Shown here: positions 53,849 to 64,000 of the stretch, piece by piece
Position numbering within the stretch: the stretch's first letter is position 1
How the letters are laid out: each line of letters opens with the position of its first letter
Assembly: GCA_903813345.2 (NCBI GenBank)
Contig: CAIIXF020000003.1
Coordinates: 33,224,159 to 33,288,158 of the forward strand
Source: Owenia fusiformis
Lineage: Eukaryota; Annelida; Polychaeta; Sabellida; Oweniidae
DNA: 64,000 nucleotides
Direction of reading: 5' to 3'
Translations under genes and position numbers: made by a program
The notes under the pieces: generated by a model
What the model saw: the letters and a program-made list of their open reading frames with translations, nothing else
What the model was told of the DNA's origin: nothing
The model's database searches: none

Positions 53849-54985
53849 GTTGGTACATATAGTTCTATATATTTTATAGTAAATGATTTGACAACAGAGG
53901 TACACATGTGTACATTACAAGGTTGGTACATATAGTTCTATATATGTTATAGTAAATGATTTGACAACATAGGTACACAATTGTACCTTACAAGGTTGGT
54001 ACATATAGTTCTATATATGTTATAGTAAATGATTTGACAACATAGGTACAACATAGGTACACAATTGTACCTTACAGGCTTAGTAGCTTAATAGCTCTTA
54101 GTAAATAAATGATATGATATAGGTACACTTATGTACCTAACAAGCTTGGTTGCTTATAGCTATGAATACATTATAGTAAATGATTTGACAACATAGGTAC
54201 ACATTTGTACATTAAAAGGTTGGTGCGTATAGTTCTATGTTATAGTAAATGATTTGACAACATAGGTACACATTTGTACCTTACAAGGTTGGTACATATC
54301 GTTACCTATATCACACTATATGTTACAGTACAATATTGTAAATTATTTAACAACATAGGCACACAATTGTACCTAACAAAATTGGTCCATGTAGTTCTAT
54401 ATATTTCATAGTAAATGATTTGACAACATTGGTACACATTTGTACCTTACAAGGTTGGTACATAGAGTTCTATATATATTATAGTAAATGATTTGACAAC
54501 ACAGGTACACATTTGTACATTACAAGGTTGGTACATATAGTTCTATATATGTTATAGTAAATGATTTGACAACATAGGTACAGATTTGTACATTACAAAG
54601 TTGGTGCATATAGTTCTATATGTGTTATAGTAAATGATTTGACAACATAGGTACACATTTGTACCTTACAAGGTTGGTACATATAGTTCTATATATGTTA
54701 TAGTAAATGATTTGACAACACAGATACAGATTTGTACATTACAAAGTTGGTGCATATAGTTCTATATGTGTTATAGTAAATGATTTGACAACACAGGTAC
54801 ACATTTGTACATTACAAGGTTGGTACATATAGTTCTATATATGTTATAGTAAATGATTTGACAACACAGGTACAGATTTGTACATTACAAAGTTGGTGCA
54901 TATAGTTCTATATGTGTTATAGTAAATGATTTGACAACATTGGTACACATTTGTACCTTACAAGGTTGGTACATATAGTTCTATA
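53826..54985 (+). repeat. About 16-copy, 73-bp minisatellite repeating a RARS2 exon end and donor
   Basis: The unit starts with the last 23 coding bases (GGTACACATTTGTACCTTAC, then AAG), continues with the donor GTTGGTACATATAG, and fills with TTATAGTAAATGATTTGACA. The first unit is the exon border at 53848. Some copies change the donor (AAAGTTGGT, GGCTTAGT, AGCTTGGT). A worn copy remains at about 55452-55480, separated by about 450 bp of inserted sequence. Reading past the first donor meets TAG after eight further codons. Confidence 0.92.
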
Positions 54986-54989
54986 TATC

Positions 54990-55450
54990 ATAGTTCTGCG
55001 TTCAAAACTTTTGAGCTGAAGCTCAGCGATGGGGTGTATTTTGCGGACAACGATCCGGATCTGGCAGTTTATCTCACTGCACCTATGCCGTGTCTTTGTT
55101 CAGTTATATATATCATGGGAATATATGTTATATCATTTGGAAGGAACAGCTATTAACGGTAGCTTTATTTTTAATCTATGAACTGCTGATATGACCAGAT
55201 ACTGATCCTAACTGTTTTTTCTGACTACGAGTTCAACTGCTAGATTCGTCAACTACCCTCACTTTGTATTATGAAGCACTGAAGTCATCATTTCATTTCT
55301 TGTGTTAAATCTATCGCATATTTTTTCATAATTCAACAAAATGAAAATCGCATCAATTTGCAAAATATCCAGAATTTTAAAAATTCCATCGCATAATTTG
55401 AGATTTCTTTTTGCATAAAACTGAGGGGACAGATTGTAGTTGATGTAATA
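54990..55450. other. Sequence interrupting the RARS2 array; origin unclear
   Basis: It separates the last array copies. It includes a less AT-rich part (GCTGAAGCTCAGCGATGGGG to CTGCACCTATGCCGTG) and an AT-rich part. No inverted ends or coding frame were recognised; it is probably an old insertion. Confidence 0.35.
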
Positions 55451-55844
55451 AAGGTACACATTTTTGCCTTACAGGTAGGTAACTTTATATTCTACATACA
55501 TTGAATTGGATGATATGACAATATTAATGTTCAAAGACTTGATTAATTGTATCATCCACATATTCATAGTAAAGAAACCCAGTACATAATGCATATACAC
55601 CTAGTTCATTAAGCAGCAGAAATTCAATCCAAAACTTGAAACTAATCTGAGCCTTAACATTGAGGGTATTAGATAAGTGGGGCATACATCACAGGACTGT
55701 CAACCTGGGAACACCTAAAATAAGTGACTTACAAATGTTGAACACCTTCCTTCAAATTCTGACCACATTGTGGACGAGATAAAACAAAGTAAATGCGCGA
55801 CATATTCACAATTCATGTGAACCTTCCGAACGAACTGTGTTCGA

Positions 55845-58800
55845 TTATTTCAGCATTCCTTTTTTTAAAAAGTAGATTGTAATGGGTGGTTGGCTTAATC
55901 TTTCATTTTTGTTTTTCGAGACCCTTTGATAAGATTCAAAACATTCCTGAAGCCCCTCTTCAGTCTCTCGTATTATCCTTAGACAACCCTCTGGTGCAAG
56001 GACATGCAGGATGCAAAAGGATCTGGTAAATGCAGTGTAAAGCGTGTCTTTTACTGCCTCAACTGGGTATCTTCTGTGTACCTTAGGATTAAAAAGGATA
56101 ATATATTTATGCTCCATTCCTTTAAATCTGATCATTCCATCCAGGGTTATATGAGACCCTCCTTTGGCTTTTTCCTCTGCATTTTGAAATTTAGTACTTG
56201 AAGTGATATACTGAGCTTCTTTTTTGACATTTTCTTTTTCAACCTCATAATCCTCTTCTTGAGTATATACTTCCTCTTCTTGTAGATCATCATCTTCCTC
56301 TTGTTCTTGATCATTAACATGTTCTTCCTCTTCTTGTAGATCATCATCTTCCTCTTGTTGATCATTCACATGTTCTTCCTCTTCTTGTAGATCATCATCT
56401 TCCTCTTGTTGATCATTAACATGTTCTTCCTCTGCTTTCTCTTTACCTCCCTCTCTACAATACCTTTTGAATTCATTTGATTTTTCCCTAGATCTGAACA
56501 AAACAGTTATATCTTCCTGTTTTACTCTTTGGTGAATCAAATTGTTCAAATGATTTTTTAGACTTTCATAATCCTCAGTTTGGCTAATTTCAACAGGCAC
56601 ACCCTGTATTTTGTGTCCAAGTTTGGATTTACGTGGATCATACTTGCAGGAATATTTATGAATTTTTTTCGTGGTCCTCATGACCTTTGTTAGCTTTTGT
56701 GTTTTAGTGATGTTAAAGTAATTTAAATGAGCATCACCATCATTTTCGACTCTTTGGAACGAGTCATAAAACATCCAAAAGTACCCATGGTTAGGATCTT
56801 TCAAAATAAATCGTTTCAAAAATTCCCTCCACTCAGCTTTGAAATCTTGACCTTCATCAATGAGAATGTGGTCATATTTGTCATCATCAGTAATGCAAGG
56901 TTTGATTTGATCAATAACCTCATTCATTTTTGTCCTCGTATGTTCCATGTCTTTTCCCTTTTGGAATTGAGCTCTGTTTTTTTTAGATTGCAAACTTTTA
57001 ACATATTTTATGAAGGAGGATACTGTTACCCTGTTTGCACCTAGATTAGTTTCAAGTTTTGCTGCCAAAGGTCGATGGTAACATAAAACTAAGATTGAAT
57101 CATTTTGAGTTTTGGGGTTATTCTTAATAGATCTCACCTTCTCTTCAAGTAAAACAGTCTTCCCCGATCCAGCTGGACCTTCTATATTCAGAATGTGTGT
57201 CTTATTTTCAGACACCTCCCTCTGTTCTGGTGTCTTCAATAAATATTGAATGCTAGTTGTCTGTTCAGCAACCACATTATTCACATCTGTATCCCGGATC
57301 GGGATATTGTTTTCATTTGCCTTAACATCAGGGTCATAAGCCAAGTGGGCATATAGTATGTATCTGAAATAAACATATTTCATTAGATTTTGTAAGTATG
57401 AAGTTTATTACATACACAGGATGTTCCAAATACTGTAAATTGGGTTAAGTTGATGCTTTATTTTGGAAAATTTGGTGAAATAGAAAAAACAACAATTTAC
57501 CTATACCTACATATACGACAGTATCGGTAACCGTATCGGTAATTGAATGGATCACAATTGTCTGACGAAATATTTTAATTTTTGATTTAAACATTCACAA
57601 AACTATTCAATGTTCAAAAGAAATAACATAATTTTCCATTTCCCTGGATATTCCTAAATAAAGGACAACATGGCGCTAACGAAGCCATAAAATATAATGT
57701 GTTTCCTATATAATTAAAGAAGAATTATTGCTATATTTGTATTTCAAATGTCAGTCACGATATATCAATTATAGTGAAAAGGCCTACAGATACTTCAGGA
57801 AAATATACAGAGATTATCCTATATGAGGTTCAGGATATTGGGATTAACCCGAGGCCAATATAATATATCTGCCCGAGGGCCATGGGTCAATTACAGAATT
57901 GCACAAGGTGTCTCGGGACACAGGACATTAGGTTCAGACGGCAGAAGAGTTTGGAAGACTCAAAACAAGGTTGTGCCCTGTTGTGTTATGTTGGTTTGAC
58001 TGTCAGTTGTGTTTTGGTGGTTGTATGTATGCTAGTTTGGTATTGGTTGTGCACCAATTCGTTTTTTTCTGCTGTGTTGTGTGATTATTCGATTCTTGAT
58101 TGAATAAAAGTCTAGAAAGTGTTTATGCCATTATAAGTATATCATAGTTTTTGTACCAATTCATAATCTCATTCAATTATTGCCTTGAAAGATCTACCAG
58201 AAAAACTACCGTTCTTTGAAAAATCGAAAAATTCTTCCAGAAAAATTACCATTTTTTACTGGAAAAAAAATCTAATAGAAAAAATTCGGATTTAAAAAGA
58301 AATACTGTAAGAGCTACCATTTTTTAAAAATCAACTGGAGCATTTTTGGAATATTTTTATTTTAGGTTGGCAGGTCAGAAAACACTAAAATTTACCTCTT
58401 AGCTGTATCCAGTATGTCCTTGTAAACTATGTCTGGCAAACTTCTCTCACCAGGACTATGCCTGGTTACATCTTGCCACCACAATCTAAATGTATTTTCA
58501 TCCTCAACATCCTCTTTAAACATATAGTAGTATTCACCATCGAACCTCTTCTGCTCGCGACGCTTTAAATTTGGGATTCCAATAACAAGTTTTATATTAT
58601 TGTTAGGAATCTTCTTGTTGAAATTCTCATCAAAGAATTTTTTGACTCGATCTAATTGTTCCTTTGCTTTTTTCTTGCTTTTCTGTTTTGTACTTTTGTT
58701 TGTTTTTTCTTCACTGGATTTACTTTCAATCATCATCACCCCTCTTGAGTGAAAGACAATGAAGTCTTGCTGATATTCTTTTTTGCTTTCTTTCAGGTTG

Positions 58801-59552
58801 AATTTTAAATCTCTTATAGCTATAATTTTATCATGAGTTATGCTGTGTAAACATTCATAAATCATATGCTCTGCAGCATCTCCCTCAATATGGTCCTTAT
58901 CTGATTTATTTTTATTTTTCATTGGTCGTGCCTCAGCTTCAGGGTTCTTTAACATTTGAATTCTGTCAGATTCATTTGTCTTACCCCCTTTCTTTGTTTG
59001 TTTAACTGCAGACTCAGGTTCCTCAAGTATTAGGCGTGTATCTGTTTCATTTGTCTGTTTCATTTTCTTTGGTTTGGCAGCAGCTTCAGAGTACCCTGGT
59101 ACTGGGTTTGTCTTCCTCTTTCTTTCAGTTGCATGTTCAGGTTTATTTGGCATTGGGTTTGTGTCAGGTATTTTGTTTGTACCCAGTGCATATGTCTTTT
59201 TCTTCTTTGGTACGACTGCAGCTTGTGGTTCCTTGGGCATTTGGTTTGAACCCAGTTCTGTCTTCCTCTTTTTCCCCATTGGTTTGGCTGCAGGTTCAGG
59301 TTTCTTTGGCATTGGGTTTGTTGTATTCAATTCATTTGTTTTTCTCTGTGGTTCAGCTGCATCAGGCATTGGGTTTTTGTATAAGAAAGCTCGTGGAATC
59401 ATAAGGCGGCCTTCTTTCTCAAATTCAGTTTTGAAATATTGATTAAAAAATTCATTAGCCTTTTCATCATAATTTTGAGTCTCATGTCTGGAGTTTTGGC
59501 CAGCATTAATGTCTATTGCCCCCAGTTTGGTTCTAATTTTCTCCATATCCAT
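55845..59552 (-). CDS. NERD nuclease-like domain plus UvrD/Rep-type SF1 helicase, two exons, 891 aa
   Basis: Exons 59552-58396 and 57363-55845 join as AAG AG|A with GT-AG borders. Residues 1-219 are a Lys/Pro-rich, loosely repeated linker (NPMPxKPE type). Residues about 220-340 match the NERD nuclease-related domain: GDAAEHMIYECL, then QQDFIVF (Asp263) and VMMIESK (Glu276, Lys278), a D-ExK set as in PD-(D/E)XK enzymes. The helicase half has Walker A GPAGSGKT (448-455), Walker B/motif II DEGQD (555-559), FKGMEHKYIIL (about 799-809) and motif VI-like YTAFTRS (828-834). An acidic repeat (EEEHVNDQQEEDDDLQE, three copies, 697-754) is inserted between helicase motifs. It is inferred to act on DNA or RNA ends, perhaps in repair or defence. 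It lies antisense to, and probably within an intron of, the RARS2-like gene. Confidence 0.85.
56240..56455 (-). repeat. 51-bp acidic coding repeat in the helicase gene
   Basis: Three tandem units of about 51 bp encode EEEHVNDQQEEDDDLQE; the length is a multiple of three and the frame is kept. It sits between helicase motifs, in a place where UvrD-like proteins tolerate insertions. Confidence 0.9.
57364..58395 (-). other. Intron of the NERD-helicase gene
   Basis: A 1032-bp interval from AAGAG|GTAAAT to TTATTTCAG. No coding segment or transposon with clear ends was seen. Confidence 0.7.
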
Positions 59553-59568
59553 GTTTTAAGATAAGTTT

Positions 59569-59585
59569 TTCTGAAAAATAGAAAA
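59569..59585 (-). other. Probable 3' splice site in the 5' UTR of the NERD-helicase gene
   Basis: TTTTCTATTTTTCAG precedes the start ATG by about 18 nt on the minus strand, so the ATG exon probably begins with a short UTR piece spliced from an upstream non-coding exon. I could not fix the donor. Confidence 0.5.
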
Positions 59586-60104
59586 TTGTAAGTACTCTTT
59601 TGAACTCATAATACAATACATTAATGTAAATGAAAACATACACTTATTGAAATAAATTTTAAAGCGATCAAGATTGAGTATAATATTTTCATTTTTTGTA
59701 AATTATACATGTTTTATTGAAGATATTGATGTCAAAGGAAAGCAGTGCCAAAATATTTTATGCCCCTATACCAGACATGTAGTACACTACTTACTTATGT
59801 TTATTTTAAAGCAAAAAAACATGAGCGAAATCAGTATTCTATGAGCTGTTTAAATAATACCAATTGAGAACATATTTGGAAAGACTAATCCTTTGATAAA
59901 AGTCTCTTGATGTTATATTTTTATCATATTTCATGAAAAATGTAATCTTTAATAGTTGAAATACCAGTGAATTATTGGTTTTAATTTTATATGCTGGTGC
60001 CTTAGGACAATAGATGTTTTCCATAACTGAATTAAAAAGGCCACAAACAAAATCCTGCGGTAGGCGAGTGCCTTTGAATTACAAACTGGGGTCCCCAATC
60101 GGTG

Positions 60105-60145
60105 TCTTTGCTTATATAGTAGGGAATGAAGTAGTGACGTCATCC
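60105..60145 (-). promoter_or_regulatory. Candidate promoter of the NERD-helicase gene: CRE and TATA box
   Basis: On the minus strand a perfect cAMP-response/ATF site TGACGTCA (60142-60135) lies 17 nt before TATATAAG (60118-60111). Transcription would start near 60085, about 530 nt upstream of the ATG, with the 5' UTR spliced. CRE/ATF sites plus TATA are common in inducible promoters; that this one is inducible is inference. Confidence 0.45.
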
Positions 60146-60769
60146 CAATAATATGCACGCATCTATATAACTTTGGCACAAACATTGGGCAAAACATTCA
60201 TGGATCAAAACATCAAATAAAATTCAGTGTGCTTCCCCCAGAGTATGCAAAGATACAGTGGCAAATAAATCAATGTACATGAATATGCATGGTACTAATC
60301 CATATACTCTAAGAGCGAGGAGGAAAATTCTTAATGAATGGAGTATAGTTGGTTTGGCAGCATTTTCAGTTAGGGAGAAGTCTTGGATGAAAATTCTACC
60401 TAGGTGATAGCTTCACAGAGTGGTGCATCATTCTTTTTTTCAGGGGTTAGCCCCCACCCCCTAAAAGCACCCCACCCCTGGAAAAAAATTTCATTCTCAA
60501 TAACTTTAGATATCTTGATGTTTGTAAGTTACATACGTAGACATTATATATATGAATCATTTGCAAAATAAATAATGCCAATCACTACTACAGAATTTGA
60601 ATAATAGTACAAAGTATGTACCCCAGGGGGCAAATTCGTGACCCATTTTCTTACTATTTAGAGCCTCACTTTTCAATTAGACACTGAAAGACATTGGAAA
60701 AATTCAAAAAAAAATTGTTGAATTTTTGAAAATTTGGACTTTTCGAGAGGGGTGATTTTGTGTATGACT

Positions 60770-63740
60770 ATAGCTGACGCTTATAGTTTCTAGATCCATC
60801 CCTCTTTGATGTTAAATATGGTTTTAAAGTGTAGAACTAAAATGTAAAACATAATTTAAATGGGTTTTAAGGAAGTTTAAAGTATTAAATAAGTCCAAAA
60901 TTGTACAATATCAGGTCTGAATTTATGAATTTCAGGTATGACCTTGGATGAGACTTATATTTTTTACATCTGTCCCTCTTTGATGATATGTACGGTTTTG
61001 TAGTGTGAAACTTATATGTAAAAAATAACTTAGATTGATTTGAAGAAGGTTTAAGGATTTTAATGAGTCCAAAATTTGAAGAATTGTACAATATCAGGTC
61101 TGAATTTACGAATTTAAGCTATGACCATGGATGACCCTTTTGATTTTTTTCTGTCCCTCTTTGATGATATTTATGGTTATATAGTAACAAACTAAGCTGT
61201 AAAATATAATTTAGATGGATTTTATGAAGGTTTAAGGATTTTAAAAAGTTCAAAATTTGAAGAATTGTACTATATCAGGTCTGAATTAATGAATTTCAGG
61301 TAAGACCTTGTGTAAGCCTTATAAAATGTAAAAAATAATTAAGATGGATTTTAAGAAGGTTTAAAGATTTTCACGAGTTCAAAATTTGAAGAATTGTACA
61401 ATATTAGGTCTGCAATTAACACATTTCAACCTTGGTTGGTTCTTATGTTTTTACACTCATCCCTTTTTCATATATATGATATATTTGGTTTAGTAGAGTT
61501 GAAATATTATGTATAACATGATTTGGGTGGGATTTTAAAAAAAACTAAATCTTTTAAACAAGTTCAAAATCTTGGCGAATTGTACAATATCAGATCTGAA
61601 ATTAACAGATTCTAAGTATAACCTTTGTTGGCCCTTATGTTTTTAACATCCCTTTTTGATGATATATATGGTTTAGTAGTGTGGAACTAAGAGGTAAAAC
61701 ATAATTAAGATGGGTTTTAAGGAGGTTTAAGGTTTTAAACAAGTTCAAAACTTGACAAATTGTACAAAATCAGACCTGAAATAAACGTCTGGTAGAGCCT
61801 TAGATGAGCCTTTATGTTTTTTACATATATCTCTCTATGATAACATATATGGTTTTGTAGTATGGAACTTAAATGTAAATCATAATTTAGATGGTTTTTA
61901 AGGAAGTGTTAGGTTCTAAAGAGGTTCAAAACTTGAAAAATTGTCCAATATCAGGTGTGAAACTAACAATTTTCAGGTATAGCTTTGAATGATCCTCATT
62001 CTCTTTACATTCTAAATCTCTTTGATGATTTACATGGTTCTGTAGTGTGGGACTAAAATGTAAAACATAATTTAGGAATTTGGGGTTTTAAGGAAGTTTA
62101 ACCCTAATGTCTGCAGGGGAGGGGGGGGGGTCAAATTGACCTACCCCTCTGTTTTTTAAATGGTACCTTTTTGTGTAAAGATCAAGGTAATTGGGGGTAG
62201 AGGTGCAAAGTTATGATAGTCCGAAGTTGATCCCAATAAAAATGAAAATGAAATTTATGAAATATTGATGGTTACCCTGTTTTTGATACAATAAAAAATG
62301 CAAAATGATGATAATTTTGAGATAATCATTTAGCAATAAGTAAAAAATAAAAACCTCCTTCAAACCCCAATTTCCTAAATTTTGTTTTACATTTTAGTTC
62401 CACACTACAAAACCATGTAAATCATCAAAGAGGTTAACAATTTCAGACCTAATATTGTACAATTTGTCAAGCGTTGAACTTCTTTAAAACCTTAAAGAGA
62501 GAATCAGATCTAGCAAGCAGCCAAACAAAAAATTGTTAAAATTTTTGAATATTTCTGGCTTATGTCATTCCTTTTCATGTCTATTTGCTAATAATCCCCA
62601 AATTACACATTTTATTTTAGGAAAACTAAAGATTTCTACAACAATGTATTATTTTCCCATACGAATGGTTACAATTCTTATTATTTTGGGAGTATTTAAA
62701 CATTTTTCACCCTTTTTTGCCCTTTGAATCCATCATAACTTTATCAGTTTTTAATACATCGTGAATCTTTTGAAAGATATTGTATTTGAGATTGTAAGGA
62801 ATAGATTGTTAGGTGAATTGTACATGTTGCTTGTAATTTTGTCACCCCTATAGATCTGATTCTGCCTTAAACTTCCTTAAAACCAATCTAAATTATGTTT
62901 TAGTTCAATGCTACTAAACCATATATATCATCATAGAGAGATATATACCTGAAATTCGTTAATGTCGAATATGATATTGTACAATTTGTCAAGTTTGAAC
63001 AGTTTTAAAACCTTAAACCTTCTTGAAACCCATCTAAATTATGTTTTACCTCTTAGTTTCACAATACTATATATTACCAACCATATATTATATAATCATA
63101 GAGAGATAGATGTAAAAAATGAACAAGGGCCATCCAGTTATAAATAAAATTAATAAATTCCAGACCTGTTATTGTACAATTCTTCATATTTTTAACTTGT
63201 TTAAAACCTTAAACTTCTTTAAAACCTGTCTAACTTATGTTTAACATCTTAGTTCAACACTAATGTACTAAACCATATATGTCATCAAAAAGGGATAGAT
63301 GTAAAAAAAAAACATAAGGATTGTCCAAGGTAATACCCAAAATTCATTAATATCAGCTCTGATATTGTACAATTTATAAAAATTTGAACTTGTTTAAAAC
63401 CTCAAACTTCTTTAAAACCAATCTTAATTATGTTTTACATATTAGCTCCATACTACTAAACAATATATATCATGAAAAAGAGATAGATGTTAAAAATATA
63501 AGGGCCAAGCAAGGTTATACTTTAAATTCGTTAATTACAGATCTGATATTGCACAATAAGCCAAGATTTTGAACTTGTTTAAAACGTTAAGCTTCTTTAA
63601 AACCTATATAAATTATGTTTTACATATTTCCACACTACTAAGCCAAATATATTATGAAAAAGGGATAGGTGTAAAAAAGATATGGGCCAGCCATATGGTT
63701 ATACTTGAAATTTGTTAACTGCAGACCTGATATTGTGTCT
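60770..63740. repeat. Large inverted array of a satellite-like repeat (about 150-190-bp units)
   Basis: Left of about 62110, seven units in plus orientation carry GAATTGTACAATATCAGGTC, then CCCTCTTTGATGATAT and TTTTAAGGAAGGTTTAAGG. Right of about 62380, six units carry the same motifs in reverse (ACCTGATATTGTACAAT, CCTTAAACTTCTTTAAAACC). The centre holds a G-run (62117-62130), and a non-repeat block of about 350 bp lies at 62500-62850. Short frames across it are artefacts. Confidence 0.85.
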
Positions 63741-64000
63741 TCGCCGGGTTGGCCTAGTGGTTAAGGCATTGGTCTGAAAAGCAGGAAGTCTGGCTTCATG
63801 CTGAAAAGTAGAGGTCTTGGGTTCAAACCCAGGTCACAGCACTTCTTGTGATTTGTCTTTGACCTATGACTGCTGACCTATACCGGCGATGACTAGAGTG
63901 CTGCTGACTCGATAAAAGGCTGGCGCTGGCTAGAATTGTCTATGGTTCTAGCCAGGATAAAGATACCAGTTCAACTCGACAATGGGAAGAACTGCTCTAC
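63741..64000 (+). mobile_element. tRNA-headed SINE, right end outside the window
   Basis: It has RNA polymerase III box A-like TGGCCTAGTGGTTAAGG (63750-63766) and box B GGTTCAAACCC (63820-63830). The A-to-B spacing is about 25 nt longer than in a tRNA, with GAAAAG repeated in the gap. A tRNA-unrelated body follows (AGAGTGCTGCTGACTCGATA onward). It interrupts the last unit of the inverted array. Because of the long spacing it is not a functional tRNA gene. Confidence 0.75.

Noticed and set aside
57882-58103. 73-codon plus-strand frame with a hydrophobic stretch, in the helicase gene intron
   Set aside because: It could mimic a small membrane protein, but there is no homologue known to me, no promoter and no splice support, so I do not call it.
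59036-59442. Two plus-strand hydrophobic frames of about 122 codons
   Set aside because: They are antisense to the Lys/Pro repeats of the NERD-helicase gene; the hydrophobic look comes from complementing Lys- and Glu-rich codons.
63741-63840. tRNA gene
   Set aside because: Boxes A and B are present but too far apart, and no cloverleaf with a normal anticodon arm can be drawn; a SINE head explains it better.

Overview
This window is nuclear DNA from an animal, most likely a marine invertebrate (mollusc-, brachiopod- or echinoderm-like; I cannot place it further). The evidence is AT-rich sequence, spliced genes with GT-AG introns, animal gene families (a TMEM55/PIP4P lipid phosphatase and a mitochondrial-type arginyl-tRNA synthetase), and many short foldback transposons, LINE fragments and a tRNA-headed SINE. 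No prokaryotic operon or gene structure is present.

Layout. (1) 1061-4501, plus strand: the last six exons of a PIP4P (TMEM55) homologue, with its 3' UTR to about 6.4 kb. (2) 4.5-9.8 kb: UTR, minisatellites and MITEs. (3) 38130 down to 9860, minus strand: one 28-kb gene that I assembled from 19 exons. Every splice phase agrees and it gives a 1758-residue protein. The N-terminus resembles the C-terminal part of CTIF/MIF4GD-type MIF4G domains. This is followed by one degenerate and one good KH domain, RG-rich and disordered segments, and a Met/Gln/Pro-rich tail. I know no named family with this order. (4) 38.2-46.2 kb: intergenic DNA with a MITE and a LINE remnant. (5) 46199-53848, plus strand: ten exons of a RARS2-like arginyl-tRNA synthetase. 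They include the HIGH-motif exon but not the first exon or the rest of the catalytic domain, which must lie outside the window or inside unseen sequence. (6) 59552-55845, minus strand: a two-exon, 891-residue protein with a NERD nuclease-like domain and a UvrD/Rep-type SF1 helicase domain, with a candidate CRE/TATA promoter near 60.1 kb. (7) 60.7-63.74 kb: a large inverted array of a satellite-like repeat, cut at its right edge by a SINE.

The most unusual feature is a pattern seen four times in three genes on both strands. A tandem minisatellite begins inside the 3' end of a coding exon, includes the 5' splice site, and extends into the intron, so the splice donor is copied 9-18 times (PIP4P, 40 bp x 18; KH gene exon 17, 75 bp x 11; KH gene exon 8, about 30 bp x 9; RARS2, about 73 bp x 16). 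In three arrays, reading past the first donor soon meets a stop codon. In the 75-bp array the unit is exactly 25 codons and open throughout, so any of the 11 donors would keep the frame. The NERD-helicase gene is the second notable item, because its domain pairing recalls bacterial nuclease-helicase defence proteins.

All calls come from reading the sequence. Exon borders were chosen by splice consensus plus phase. No database search or RNA evidence was available.
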